Positions 55,501 through 63,240 of a stretch of 64,000 nt of DNA are shown here, one piece after another. Below the pieces are notes generated by a model. The model saw only the letters and a program-made list of their open reading frames with translations. It made no database searches and had not been told where the DNA came from. Source of the DNA: Rhodospirillales bacterium (GTDB lineage: Bacteria; Pseudomonadota; Alphaproteobacteria; Rhodospirillales; Defluviicoccaceae). The translations under genes and the position numbers were made by a program. The stretch spans positions 87,143 through 151,142 of the forward strand of contig JADJQT010000006.1 of the NCBI GenBank assembly GCA_016712595.1, read 5' to 3'. Within the stretch, counting starts at the first letter, position 1. Each line of letters starts with the position of its first letter.

Positions 55501-55823
55501 ACATCGCGCGCGGCGCCGTTGATGTCGCGGTCGAGGCCAAACTGCAAAATGATCCGCGTCGAACCCAGCGTGCTCGTCGAGGTCATTTCGGTCACGTTGG
55601 CGATCTGGCCGAGATGGCGTTCGAGCGGCGTCGCCACGCTCGTCGCCACCGTCTCCGGGCTGGCGCCGGGCAGGTTCGCCTGAACGAAGATCGTCGGAAA
55701 GTCGACCTCGGGCAACGGCGAGACCGGCAGCAGGAAAAACGCGAGCATCCCGGCCAGCGCCACGCCCAGGGTCAGCAGCGTCGTCGCCACCGGCCGGCGG
55801 ATGGCGACATCGGACGGAGTCAT
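52521..55823 (-). CDS. mdtC: RND efflux permease, MdtC type
   Basis: A 1100-residue proton-driven drug exporter of the HAE-1 group with 12 membrane helices and two periplasmic loops. Signatures: IRRPVATTLLTLGVALAGML, LPVSPLPEVDFPTIFVQANL, PGASPETVATSVATPLERHL, the helix-4 pair in ATGFVVDDAVVVLENVTRHL, and GIVKKNAIMMIDFALDAERT. In the second periplasmic loop (about residues 770-835) there is a Ser/Thr/Gly-rich insert not typical of MdtC, reading GTVSVPDSSTSTESDD in part. It follows mdtB with a 4-nt overlap. In E. coli MdtB and MdtC form a heterotrimer, and the tandem pair here implies the same. Confidence 0.94.
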   Translation of the reverse strand: MTPSDVAIRRPVATTLLTLGVALAGMLAFFLLPVSPLPEVDFPTIFVQANLPGASPETVATSVATPLERHLGQIANVTEMTSTSTLGSTRIILQFGLDRDINGAARDVQAAINAARADLPVSLRSNPTYRKVNPADSPILVLSLTSPTRSQGQIYDVAAAVFEQKLSQVSGVGQVRTAGSSLPAVRVALNPHALFSYGISLEDVRAALASANANMPKGVIDTPTRRFQVYTNDQARTADAYRDLVIAYRDGAPVHLADVATVTDSVEDLRNQGLTNGKPAVLVIIYRQPGANILDTVGRIRAVLPQMEREIPRDIDIAVTSDRTGTIRASLHAVELALVIAVVLVVGVVLVFLRDPRAAFIPAVAVPVSLIGTFGAMYLLGFSLNTLSLMALTVATGFVVDDAVVVLENVTRHLEAGMSRMQAALRGAREVGFTVISMSLSLIAVFIPILLMGGIVGRLFREFAMTISIAILISLVISLTTTPMMCAYLLRARSGAAPNRFFRLSERAFAALAGGYAQTLGWALARPRTVLLALLAVIGLNVYLFAIVPKGLFPQQDTGRVFGGIRADQNISFQAMRQKLERIIAIVKADPAVDTVVGFTGGFQTNSGFLFTSLRPRSERDVSADGVIARLRPKLAQVAGAGVFLQSGQDIRAGGRPGNAQYQYTLEGDDLEELQSWGPRLAQALRSVPEVKDVDSDQQDGGLQAYIDIDRATASRFGLTVGQIDNTLYDAFGQRQVSTIYNPMNQYHVVMEVAAPYRQTPDALHTIYVATSGGAVRGSRATNAVSGTVSVPDSSTSTESDDESVRNQRTNQIGSAGRGVSTGAAVSTAATTMIPLAVFARFLNDNGPLAVNHEGHFVATTLSFNVPEGVALGIAVAAIERTMREIGMPTTIRGSFAGTAKIFQSSLNNQPMLILLALFSVYIVLGILYESYVHPLTILSTLPSAGLGALLALLVCHTEFSLIALVGVILLIGIVKKNAIMMIDFALDAERTRGLRPRAAIHEACLLRFRPIMMTTAAALLGALPLALDVGEGGELRQPLGIAIVGGLLVSQLLTLYTTPVVYLSLDRLRTRWRHATNGPSKGASAAISPAGSGSAGANE

Positions 55824-58800
55824 GGCGACGTCTGGTCCCCAGCAATACCGTTCGCGGCCGTCCGCGCCGAAGCCGGGCGGCCACGCAAGCGAACGGCGAG
55901 ACGATCGAAGGCGAGATAGATCACCGGCGTCGTAAACAGCGTCAGGATCTGGCTGACGATCAATCCGCCGAAGATGGTAAGGCCGAGCGGCTGGCGCAGC
56001 TCCGCGCCGGTGCCGGAGCCGAGCATCAGCGGCAGCGCGGCGAGCAGCGCGGTCATCGTCGTCATCAAGATCGGCCGGAAGCGCAGCAGGCAGGCCTCGC
56101 GGATGGCGGCCTGCGGCGCCGCGCCGCGCTCGCGCTCGGCCTCGAGCGCGAAGTCGACCATCATGATCGCGTTTTTCTTGACGATGCCGATCAGCAGGAC
56201 GATGCCGATAATGCCGATCACGCCCAGATCCGTTGACGAGACAATCAGCGCCAGCAGCGCACCGATCCCGGCCGACGGCAGGGTTGAAAGGATGGTGACA
56301 GGGTGGATGAAGCTCTCGTAGAGCACGCCGAGAACGATGTACATCGTCACCACCGCCGCCAGGATCAGCAAAAGCTGATTGCCGAGCGCGGCGCGAAAGG
56401 CGAGCGCCGCCCCCTGGAAGCGAGTCATCACGCTCGCCGGCATGCCGATCGCGGCACTCTCACGCTCGATCGCATCCACCGCCGCGCCGAGCGAGCTTGC
56501 GGCGCCGACGTCGAACGAGATCGTCGCCGCCGGGAACTGGCCGAAATGGCTGACCTGAAGAGCGGCTTTGCGTTCGCGGAAGGTGGCGATCGCGCTCAAC
56601 GGCACCTGCCCGGTGCTCTGCGTCGACGACGGCAGGTAAAGGGCGTTCAGCGCATCGAGCGAGGTCTGGAAGCTCGGCGCTGCTTCAAGGATCACTCGGT
56701 ACTGATTGGCCTGGGAATAGATCGTCGAGACGATGCGCTGTCCGAAGGCATCGTAGAGCGCATTGTCGACCGTGGCCGGGCTGATGCCGAAGCGCGCCGC
56801 CGTGCTGCGATCGATGGTGACGTCGACGCCGAGACCGTTGCGCGCCGCGTCGCTGGAAACGTTCGCCAGTTGCGGAAGCGCGGCGAGCCGTTGGGTCAGG
56901 CGGTCGGTCCATTCGGCAAGCTCGTCGGCATTGGCGTCCTCGAGAATGAGCGCATACTGCGTCTTGCTGGTCGCGGCGGAAACCGTCAGATCCTGCACCG
57001 GACGCATGTGCACCGCGATCCCCGGCACCGCGGCGGCACGGGCCTGCAGCCGGCGGATGATCTCGGGGGCGCGGGCTTTCCGGTTCTCGAGCGCTGCGAG
57101 ATTGATCAGCAAACGGCCAGCGTTCAGCGTCTTGTTGGTACCATCGACACCGATAAGCGAGGAAAGGCTGACGACATCGGGGTCGGCGAGAATTGCCGCC
57201 GCGAGTTCTCTCTGGCGCTCCGCCATCGCCTGATAGGAGATCGAGTCCGCAGCTTCGGTGACGGCAAGGATGAGGCCGGTGTCCTGCACCGGGAAAAAAC
57301 CCTTCGGCACCACGACGTAAAGCGCGGCGGTGAGCGCCACCGTGGCGACGGCGACGGCGAGCGTCGCCCGTTGCCGGGCGAGCACCCAGTCGAGCATGCG
57401 CGCGTAGCGGCCGACGAGGGCGCGGAACCACCTCCCCTCGCCCTCGTCGCCTGACGACGCATGCTCCGCGTTAACGTCCGCACCGTCCGCAGGTCCTCTC
57501 CGGCGCAACAGCCGCGCGCACAGCATGGGCACCAGCGTGAGCGAGACGACCGCCGAGATCAGGATAGTAACGGCGAGCGTAATCGCGAACTCGCGGAACA
57601 GGCGGCCGATGACGTCGCTCATGAACAGCAGCGGGATCAGCACGGCTATCAGCGAGACGGTGAGTGAGATGATGGTAAAGCCGATCTGCCGCGAGCCCTT
57701 CAGCGCCGCTGCCCGGGGTGTTTCGCCCTTCTCGAGGTAACGCGAGATATTCTCGATCATCACGATCGCATCGTCGACGACGAAGCCGGTGGCGATCGTC
57801 AGCGCCATCAAGGTCAGGTTGTTCAAGCTGAAGCCGGCGAGCGCCATCACGGCGAAGGTGCCGATGAGCGACAGCGGCACCGACAAGCTGGGGATCAGCG
57901 TCGCGCGCAGGCTGCGCAGAAACAGCAGGATGACGAGAACGACGAGGCCGACGGCCAACGCCAGTTCGAACTGCACGTCGCGCACCGAGGCCCGGATGGT
58001 CGTCGTCCGATCGGTCAGCACGGCAACGTCGATCGCCGCCGGCAGCGAGGCGCGCAATTCGGGCAGGAGCGCCTTGATCGCGTCCGCCACCTCGATGACG
58101 TTGGCGCCCGGCTGGCGGCGGACATCGATGATCACCGCCGGCGTCTCGTTCATCCATGCCGCGAGCTTGACATTCTCGGCGCCGTCGACGGCTTCCGCCA
58201 CGTCCGAGAGATGGACCGGCGCTCCGTCGCGGTAGGCAATGACCAACGCGAGGTACTGCTGGGCGCTCGTCAGCTGATCGTTCGCGTCGATGCTGTACGA
58301 GCGCGCCGGTCCGTCGAAGTTGCCCTTGGGTGTGTTGACGTTGGCATTGGACACGGTGGTGCGCAGGTCGTCGATATTGAGGCCGTAGGCGGCGAGCCGG
58401 CGGGGATCGAAACGGATGCGCACCGCCGGCCGCTGGCCGCCGCCGAGATCGACCAGGCCGACGCCACGGATCTGGGCGATTTTCTGCACGAGGCGGGTAT
58501 CGACAATATCGTGAACCTCGGTGAGCGGCAGGACGCGGGAGGTGGCCGCCAGGGTGAGGATCGGTGCGTCGGCGGGATTGACCTTGGCATAGATTGGCGG
58601 TGCCGGCAGGTCAGTCGGCAAAAGATTGTCCGCCGCGTTGATCGCCGCCTGCACCTCCTGTTCGGCAACGTCGAGCGAGATCTCGAGGCTGAACTGCAAG
58701 GTGATCACCGAGGCGCCGGCCGAACTGGTCGAGGTCATCTCGCTCAGTCCCGGCATCTGACCGAACTGACGCTCGAGCGGCGCGGTGACCGCCGACGTCA

Positions 58801-58975
58801 TCACCTCCGGACTCGCGCCCGGATAGAAGGTCTTGACCTCGATCGTCGGATAATCCACTTCCGGCAGCGCCGATAGCGGAAGCTGCCGGTAGGCGACGAT
58901 GCCGACCAAAAGGATCGCCAGCATCAGCAGCGTCGTCGCCACCGGCCGTTCGATAAAGATGCGCGACGGGTTCAT
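55820..58975 (-). CDS. mdtB: RND efflux permease, MdtB type
   Basis: A 1051-residue HAE-1 permease with the expected 12-helix plan. Signatures: FIERPVATTLLMLAILLVGI, RQLPLSALPEVDYPTIEVKT, YPGASPEVMTSAVTAPLERQ, the helix-4 ATGFVVDDAIVMIENISRYL, and GIVKKNAIMMVDFALEAERE near the end. A polar insert of about 20 residues with a GDEGEG core (about 495-515) lies in the central cytoplasmic loop. It lies between mdtA (41 nt gap) and mdtC (4-nt overlap). Substrates cannot be deduced; MdtABC pumps in enterobacteria export novobiocin, bile salts and other compounds. Confidence 0.95.
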   Translation of the reverse strand: MNPSRIFIERPVATTLLMLAILLVGIVAYRQLPLSALPEVDYPTIEVKTFYPGASPEVMTSAVTAPLERQFGQMPGLSEMTSTSSAGASVITLQFSLEISLDVAEQEVQAAINAADNLLPTDLPAPPIYAKVNPADAPILTLAATSRVLPLTEVHDIVDTRLVQKIAQIRGVGLVDLGGGQRPAVRIRFDPRRLAAYGLNIDDLRTTVSNANVNTPKGNFDGPARSYSIDANDQLTSAQQYLALVIAYRDGAPVHLSDVAEAVDGAENVKLAAWMNETPAVIIDVRRQPGANVIEVADAIKALLPELRASLPAAIDVAVLTDRTTTIRASVRDVQFELALAVGLVVLVILLFLRSLRATLIPSLSVPLSLIGTFAVMALAGFSLNNLTLMALTIATGFVVDDAIVMIENISRYLEKGETPRAAALKGSRQIGFTIISLTVSLIAVLIPLLFMSDVIGRLFREFAITLAVTILISAVVSLTLVPMLCARLLRRRGPADGADVNAEHASSGDEGEGRWFRALVGRYARMLDWVLARQRATLAVAVATVALTAALYVVVPKGFFPVQDTGLILAVTEAADSISYQAMAERQRELAAAILADPDVVSLSSLIGVDGTNKTLNAGRLLINLAALENRKARAPEIIRRLQARAAAVPGIAVHMRPVQDLTVSAATSKTQYALILEDANADELAEWTDRLTQRLAALPQLANVSSDAARNGLGVDVTIDRSTAARFGISPATVDNALYDAFGQRIVSTIYSQANQYRVILEAAPSFQTSLDALNALYLPSSTQSTGQVPLSAIATFRERKAALQVSHFGQFPAATISFDVGAASSLGAAVDAIERESAAIGMPASVMTRFQGAALAFRAALGNQLLLILAAVVTMYIVLGVLYESFIHPVTILSTLPSAGIGALLALIVSSTDLGVIGIIGIVLLIGIVKKNAIMMVDFALEAERERGAAPQAAIREACLLRFRPILMTTMTALLAALPLMLGSGTGAELRQPLGLTIFGGLIVSQILTLFTTPVIYLAFDRLAVRLRGRPASARTAANGIAGDQTSP

Positions 58976-59016
58976 CGCTTACCGCCGCCGGACGGCCACG
59001 ACGCCGGACCGCTCGA

Positions 59017-60291
59017 TCATGAGCCGCCGGTGCCACCGGACGCCGGCGAGGGGGTCGGCGCATGGTCCCCTGCCCCGTCGCCTGTTACCGACCCGGGGAT
59101 GACGACGCGGCTGCCGTCGCGCAGACGATCGACACCGTCGGTCACTACCCGCTCGCCCGGCGCGACGCCCTTGAGGATCTGGACCTTCTCCCCGTCGTCG
59201 GGGCCAAGGGTTACCGTGCGCACCGCCGCCTTGCCGTCCGGTGTGACGACATAAACGTAGGCGCCGTTCGTGCCGCGTTGGACCGCGGTGAGCGGAACCA
59301 GCGTTGCGTCACGGATGGTATCAAGCAGCAGCCGGACATTGACGAACTGGTTGGGGAACAGCCGTTCGTCGCCGTTGGGAAATTCGCCCTTCAGCTTGAC
59401 CGTTCCGGTGGTGGAATCGATCTGATTGTCGATGGTGGCGAGCACACCGGTGGCGAGCGGCTGCGTGCCGCTGCGATCGTAGGCGGTGATGGGCAGAACG
59501 ACACCGGTCCGCATCCGGGTGAGGACGGCCTGCAGCGAATCCTCGGGAATGGTGAACACGACATTGATCGGCCGGACCTGCGTGACGACGACGATGCCGT
59601 CCGTATCAGCCGTGCGCACGTAGTTGCCGGCATCGACCTGGCGGAGGCCGACACGCCCGTCGATCGGCGAGACGATCCGGCAATAGCCGACGTCGAGGCG
59701 GGCGCTGTCGACTTTCGCCTGGTTGACCTGCAGGGTCGCGGTGTACTGGCGCACCAGCGCTTCTTGGGTATCAAGTGTCTGGCGGGCGATGGCGTCCTCG
59801 GCGACCAGTCCGCGGTAGCGGTCAAGATCGACCTCGGCATTGCGCAGCAGCGCCCGGTCACTGGCGAGCTGGCCCAGTGCTTCATCGAGCGCTGCCTGGT
59901 AAGGCCGGGGATCGACCTCGGCGAGCAGGTCACCTTTGCGCACCTCCTGGCCTTCGCGAAAGGCGACGCGCGTCAGGTAGCCTTCGATCCGCGTGCGAAC
60001 CGTGACGGTGGCGAGCGGCGTTACCGTCCCCAGCGCCTGGAGCGACAGGGCGAGCTCGCCGGCGATGGCCGTGACAACGCCCACCGAGACCGCCGCTCTC
60101 TCCCGATCACCGGCGGATGGCGAAGCAGGCTTCTGCGCGCGCAGGAAGATGACGACGCCGATTGCCGCCGCCAGAAGCACGATAATGACGCAGATCGTGA
60201 TCCACCGCGGGCCACCGCGATGCTCAGCTCCCTTCGGCGCTGGCTCGGTGCGACCGCCGCTCACCCCCCCGGGGAGCTCTCCTGCGTCCAT
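59017..60291 (-). CDS. mdtA: RND periplasmic adaptor, MdtA type
   Basis: This membrane-fusion protein of 424 residues has an N-terminal anchor (WITICVIIVLLAAAIGVVIF), two lipoyl half-motifs (TVRTRIEGYLTRVAFREGQE and VSPIDGRVGLRQVDAGNYV), a coiled hairpin between them (RALLRNAEVDLDRYRGLVAE), and a beta-barrel region (FVNVRLLLDTIRDATLVPLTAVQRG). The tail is a flexible Gly/Ser/Pro region. It opens the operon mdtA-mdtB-mdtC-outer membrane factor. No regulator gene lies beside it. The start ATG fits the anchor position. Confidence 0.95.
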   Translation of the reverse strand: MDAGELPGGVSGGRTEPAPKGAEHRGGPRWITICVIIVLLAAAIGVVIFLRAQKPASPSAGDRERAAVSVGVVTAIAGELALSLQALGTVTPLATVTVRTRIEGYLTRVAFREGQEVRKGDLLAEVDPRPYQAALDEALGQLASDRALLRNAEVDLDRYRGLVAEDAIARQTLDTQEALVRQYTATLQVNQAKVDSARLDVGYCRIVSPIDGRVGLRQVDAGNYVRTADTDGIVVVTQVRPINVVFTIPEDSLQAVLTRMRTGVVLPITAYDRSGTQPLATGVLATIDNQIDSTTGTVKLKGEFPNGDERLFPNQFVNVRLLLDTIRDATLVPLTAVQRGTNGAYVYVVTPDGKAAVRTVTLGPDDGEKVQILKGVAPGERVVTDGVDRLRDGSRVVIPGSVTGDGAGDHAPTPSPASGGTGGS

Positions 60292-60617
60292 CGTGCGTTG
60301 CTAAGCTCGCCTCTCGTTCCGGGGGCGGACCAGAACCAGCACCGGATCGGGACACTCCGTTGCAGACCCGACCTCACGCCACCCAACGGAACCGTTGTTG
60401 CATACGCGTGACGAGATCTTGCCCCACCCCTGAAGCCTCGACGAAATCGCGCAAGAGTGCCGAAAAATTTACCAATCAGAGAGGCGACGGCATTGCCAAC
60501 GTCGGTCTCCCGTCCGGCGAGTAGATAAGCGTCTCACACCGCCAAAACAAGTCACAGCTGGTTGAGCGAGGATTCGCCCGTGAGGACGGCGCCCAGGGCG
60601 GGCTCGCGGCAGTCCGT
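60292..60617. other. Intergenic region before the efflux operon
   Basis: This 326-nt stretch lies between the mdtA start and the end of the ymdB-type gene, all on the minus strand. It should hold the efflux promoter. An imperfect dyad around CAACGGAACCGTTG (60393-60406) is a possible operator. No gene is supported here. Confidence 0.45.
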
Positions 60618-61430
60618 TCAGGTGGGCCATTGCGGGGCCAGCCGGCCACCGATACGCAACGGCGCGATACGGCGGGCGAGACCAGTGTCGTCGTCCGTTT
60701 CAAGATAGACGCCGCACAACGTCGCCTCGCCGTCGGCGGGTTCGAGCCGGCCCGTAGGCATTTTCGAGACAAAGCGGGCAGTGGCCGTGGTCTTTTCCAT
60801 ACCGATGACGGAATCGTAATCGCCGCACATGCCAACGTCGGTCATGTAGCCGGTGCCCCCCTTGAGGATATGCGCGTCTGCCGTCGGCACATGGCTATGG
60901 GTGCCGACAACGAGGCTGACCCGGCCATCAAGGGTATGGCCCAAGGCCATCTTCTCGCTGGTCGCCTCGGCGTGGATGTCGGCGACGATGCAGTCGACCG
61001 ACCGGCCAAGGCGATGATTGAGCAGGGCGCGTTCGGCGGCGGCGAAAGGATCGTCGAGCGGGTCCATGAACAGGCGGCCCATGACCTGCAGGACCATCAC
61101 CCGCCCACCGCCCTGCACCGCATAGACGTTCACCCCGAGCCCGGGAGCACCTTCGGGATAATTCAGCGGCCGCAGCAGCCGGTCGTCGGTATCGATGTAG
61201 GAGACGATCTCGCGACGATCCCAAACGTGATTGCCGGTGGTAACGACGTCGACGCCGGCACTGTAGAACTCGCGGCAGATTTCTTCTGTAATGCCAAATC
61301 CGTGGGCGGCGTTCTCGCCGTTGACGATGACGAAATCGAGCTCAAGCAGGCGCCGGACCTGAGCGATCCGCTCGCAGATGACCTGGCGCCCGGCTCGACC
61401 GACCACATCGCCACAATATAAAACTCTCAT
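60618..61430 (-). CDS. ymdB: YmdB-family metallophosphoesterase
   Basis: The 270-residue protein starts MRVLYCGDVVGRAGRQVICE and carries the metal-binding and catalytic blocks of the TIGR00282/YmdB family: DFVIVNGENAAHGFG, VVTTGNHVWDRREIVS, CIVADIHAEATSEKMA, LVVGTHSHVPTADAHIL and YMTDVGMCGDYDSVIGM. Members hydrolyse 2',3'-cyclic nucleotides and affect RNA turnover. The ATG overlaps the fau stop (ATGA); the longer frame to 61505 is not needed. fau-ymdB adjacency is common in alphaproteobacteria. Confidence 0.95.
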   Translation of the reverse strand: MRVLYCGDVVGRAGRQVICERIAQVRRLLELDFVIVNGENAAHGFGITEEICREFYSAGVDVVTTGNHVWDRREIVSYIDTDDRLLRPLNYPEGAPGLGVNVYAVQGGGRVMVLQVMGRLFMDPLDDPFAAAERALLNHRLGRSVDCIVADIHAEATSEKMALGHTLDGRVSLVVGTHSHVPTADAHILKGGTGYMTDVGMCGDYDSVIGMEKTTATARFVSKMPTGRLEPADGEATLCGVYLETDDDTGLARRIAPLRIGGRLAPQWPT

Positions 61431-62098
61431 AGCTGGCCCTGCCCGATCGACGGCGCCGCCGCCTTTACTGCCGACGCTTCGATCGCCTGTTCGCTCGCGA
61501 CCCAATCCATCGTTTCGTCACCCGGTCCGTGGGGAACATGGGCAATGACCTGCACGTCGAAACCGATACCGACAGCGACCGGCCGCCCCTGCCGACGAAG
61601 CGCGGCGAGGGTGCGATCGTACCATCCCTTACCCTGTCCCAGCCGATTGCCGGAGCGATCGACGGCGAGCAGCGGGACGAGCAGGACGTCGGGAATGACC
61701 TCGGGAGCGCTCGCGGGCGGCTGGCGGGTATCGAGGCTGGCGATTTCCACGTCGTCGGTTGGCCGCCAGCGGCGGAAGCGCAGGACGTCGCATTCCCCCA
61801 CGATCGCCGGCAGCGCGCAGACGATCCCCGCAGCGTCGAGCCTTGCCATCAGCGGGCGGACGTCAAGCTCGGTGATGATCGGCCAGTAACCGGCGACGAC
61901 GGCGCCCGGCCGTATTCCCAGCTCGGCAAGGTGACCGAGCACGTGCCCGGTCACCTGCCGGGCGGCGTTCGGACCCTCTTTCTGATCGGCGACCAGACGC
62001 AGGGCGCGCATGCGCTTGCGCAGCCGGCGCTTCTGCTCGTCGATCGGTGTCGGTTGCTGATCCATGGGCAGGGACGCGATGGGCAGAAAGGCCTCCAT
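61427..62098 (-). CDS. fau: 5-formyltetrahydrofolate cyclo-ligase
   Basis: The enzyme converts 5-formyl-THF to 5,10-methenyl-THF with ATP. Signatures: KRRLRKRMRALR at the N-terminus, VVAGYWPIITELDVRPL, and the ATP/Mg site LLAVDRSGNRLGQGKGWYDR. The length of 223 residues is slightly above average; a start at the internal Met (62065, MDQQPTPIDEQ) is equally possible because neither ATG has a clear ribosome-binding site. It lies just after the predicted 6S RNA, as in many proteobacteria. Confidence 0.93.
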   Translation of the reverse strand: MEAFLPIASLPMDQQPTPIDEQKRRLRKRMRALRLVADQKEGPNAARQVTGHVLGHLAELGIRPGAVVAGYWPIITELDVRPLMARLDAAGIVCALPAIVGECDVLRFRRWRPTDDVEIASLDTRQPPASAPEVIPDVLLVPLLAVDRSGNRLGQGKGWYDRTLAALRRQGRPVAVGIGFDVQVIAHVPHGPGDETMDWVASEQAIEASAVKAAAPSIGQGQL

Positions 62099-62121
62099 TT
62101 TAGGTTCGGCGATGACGAGCG

Positions 62122-62283
62122 GGCGGCGCCACCTGGGTCGTTGGTCGGGGTGATCCTCTCTGGCCTGCTCACGCAGGTGGGCGCCATTTACCGAGCTCTC
62201 GAGCCCGGCAGGGACAGCTCCCTCAGGGTCACGGGTTGGCCGGAGGGACGATAGGACCTGACGGGCCCCGTAGCCACCGCCCG
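62122..62283 (-). ncRNA. ssrS: Probable 6S RNA
   Basis: The gap between zapA and fau on the minus strand is the position of ssrS in a very wide range of proteobacteria. Here it can form a closed rod: the 5' end GGGCGG pairs with the 3' end CCGCCC, and an apical stem is formed by GAGGGAGCTGTCCC and CGGGCTCGAGAGCTCGG-type stretches, with internal unpaired bases between. The length of about 160 nt fits. 6S RNA binds RNA polymerase holoenzyme and mimics an open promoter. The identification rests on synteny and fold; ends are approximate. Confidence 0.6.
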
Positions 62284-62290
62284 CAATAAC

Positions 62291-62695
62291 TTAGGACGCT
62301 TGCGGGTCTTCGGCAATCGCCGGTATCGCGCAAAGCTGGTCGGCCAGAGCTTCGATGCGCTCGGCGAGGCCGCCGAGCATCTGATGAAGTGCCTCGTGCG
62401 CGCCGCCGACATCCGCAGCACCGATCGTCGCGCCGAGCCCGTCCGATCCCGGGCCCGCGCCCTCGCGCGCACCACGCAGGCGGGCGATTTCCTTGTGTTT
62501 CTCGCCCACCTCGTCGGCGAGCAGAAGGCTTGTCAGCAGCAGCAGCCGGGTATCGCCGACGGCGCCCACACTCGCGGCGAGACGCGTAATCCGCGCATCG
62601 ACCTCGGCGGCGAGGTGTTCGACATGCCCTTCCTGACCGTCATCGCAACTGACATCGTAGCGACGGCCGTTTACCGTGAGCGAAACCTGCGCCAT
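62291..62695 (-). CDS. zapA: Cell division protein ZapA
   Basis: ZapA bundles FtsZ filaments at mid-cell. The protein of 134 residues begins MAQVSLTVNGRRYDVSCDDG and has the ZapA core EHLAAEVDARITRLAAS then LLLLTSLLLADEVGE, followed by a coiled coil (ALHQMLGGLAERIEALADQL). A Gly-rich linker sits between. The start at 62695 gives the standard N-terminus; the longer frame to 62965 is spurious. It follows a small coiled-coil gene and precedes the 6S RNA. Confidence 0.92.
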   Translation of the reverse strand: MAQVSLTVNGRRYDVSCDDGQEGHVEHLAAEVDARITRLAASVGAVGDTRLLLLTSLLLADEVGEKHKEIARLRGAREGAGPGSDGLGATIGAADVGGAHEALHQMLGGLAERIEALADQLCAIPAIAEDPQAS

Positions 62696-62750
62696 GAGTT
62701 CAATCCAACCAGGTCCTAAACATCTGCCGCACCGTCCAAATCCGCCAGCG

Positions 62751-62984
62751 TCATTCACCGATGGCGGTCTTGAGCCGCGCGATCGCCGCATCGAGATGCT
62801 CGGCGAGGGTACGCTGCATGGCACGCATGGCGGCGGCCTCCGCCTGTAACGATCGCATCCGTGCGGCGTCGTTGCCGGCGGCGCGCTCGCGCTCGGCGAT
62901 CGCGCCTTCCAGCCGGTCGACCGCCCGTGACAGCCGGTCGAGGCCGCCGCGCAGGCCGTCACCAAAAACCGCTTGTTCGCTCAC
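62751..62984 (-). CDS. Small coiled-coil protein upstream of zapA (DUF4164-like)
   Basis: The 77-residue product begins MSEQAVFGDGLRGGLDRLSR and is one long predicted coiled coil (RAVDRLEGAIAERERAAG and MRSLQAEAAAMRAM). GGAGGA stands before the GTG start; a longer frame to 63050 lacks a ribosome-binding site. Small coiled-coil genes of the DUF4164 kind precede zapA in many alphaproteobacteria, and a role with ZapA is plausible. No catalytic feature is seen. Confidence 0.75.
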   Translation of the reverse strand: MSEQAVFGDGLRGGLDRLSRAVDRLEGAIAERERAAGNDAARMRSLQAEAAAMRAMQRTLAEHLDAAIARLKTAIGE

Positions 62985-63240
62985 CCGATCCTCCGCTCCG
63001 CCGAGCTTTGCCGCCGACGGAAAATAGGGGCCGGTTTTCCGGTCCGTCAACGCCGTTGGCGGTCGAAAAAGCCGTTGACGAGGCCTTTCGATCCGACGAT
63101 TGTGCCGCCGAGACCAACAATGACGCCTCCCTTGCCAGAATCCGGGGGATGTGCGGCTGGCTTGCCGGCCCGGTCCGGAAGTTCATTAATAAACAAACAC
63201 CGACGGGCGGGGCGTCAAGTTCACTCCAAGGAGGTTATAA

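Noticed and set aside
53256..55919. 887-codon plus-strand open frame opposite mdtC
   Set aside because: The product is Arg/Asp/Gln-rich without fold-like patterns and lies fully over conserved RND sequence on the other strand.
59062..60411. 449-codon plus-strand open frame opposite mdtA
   Set aside because: Antisense shadow of the adaptor gene; no ribosome-binding site and no domain.
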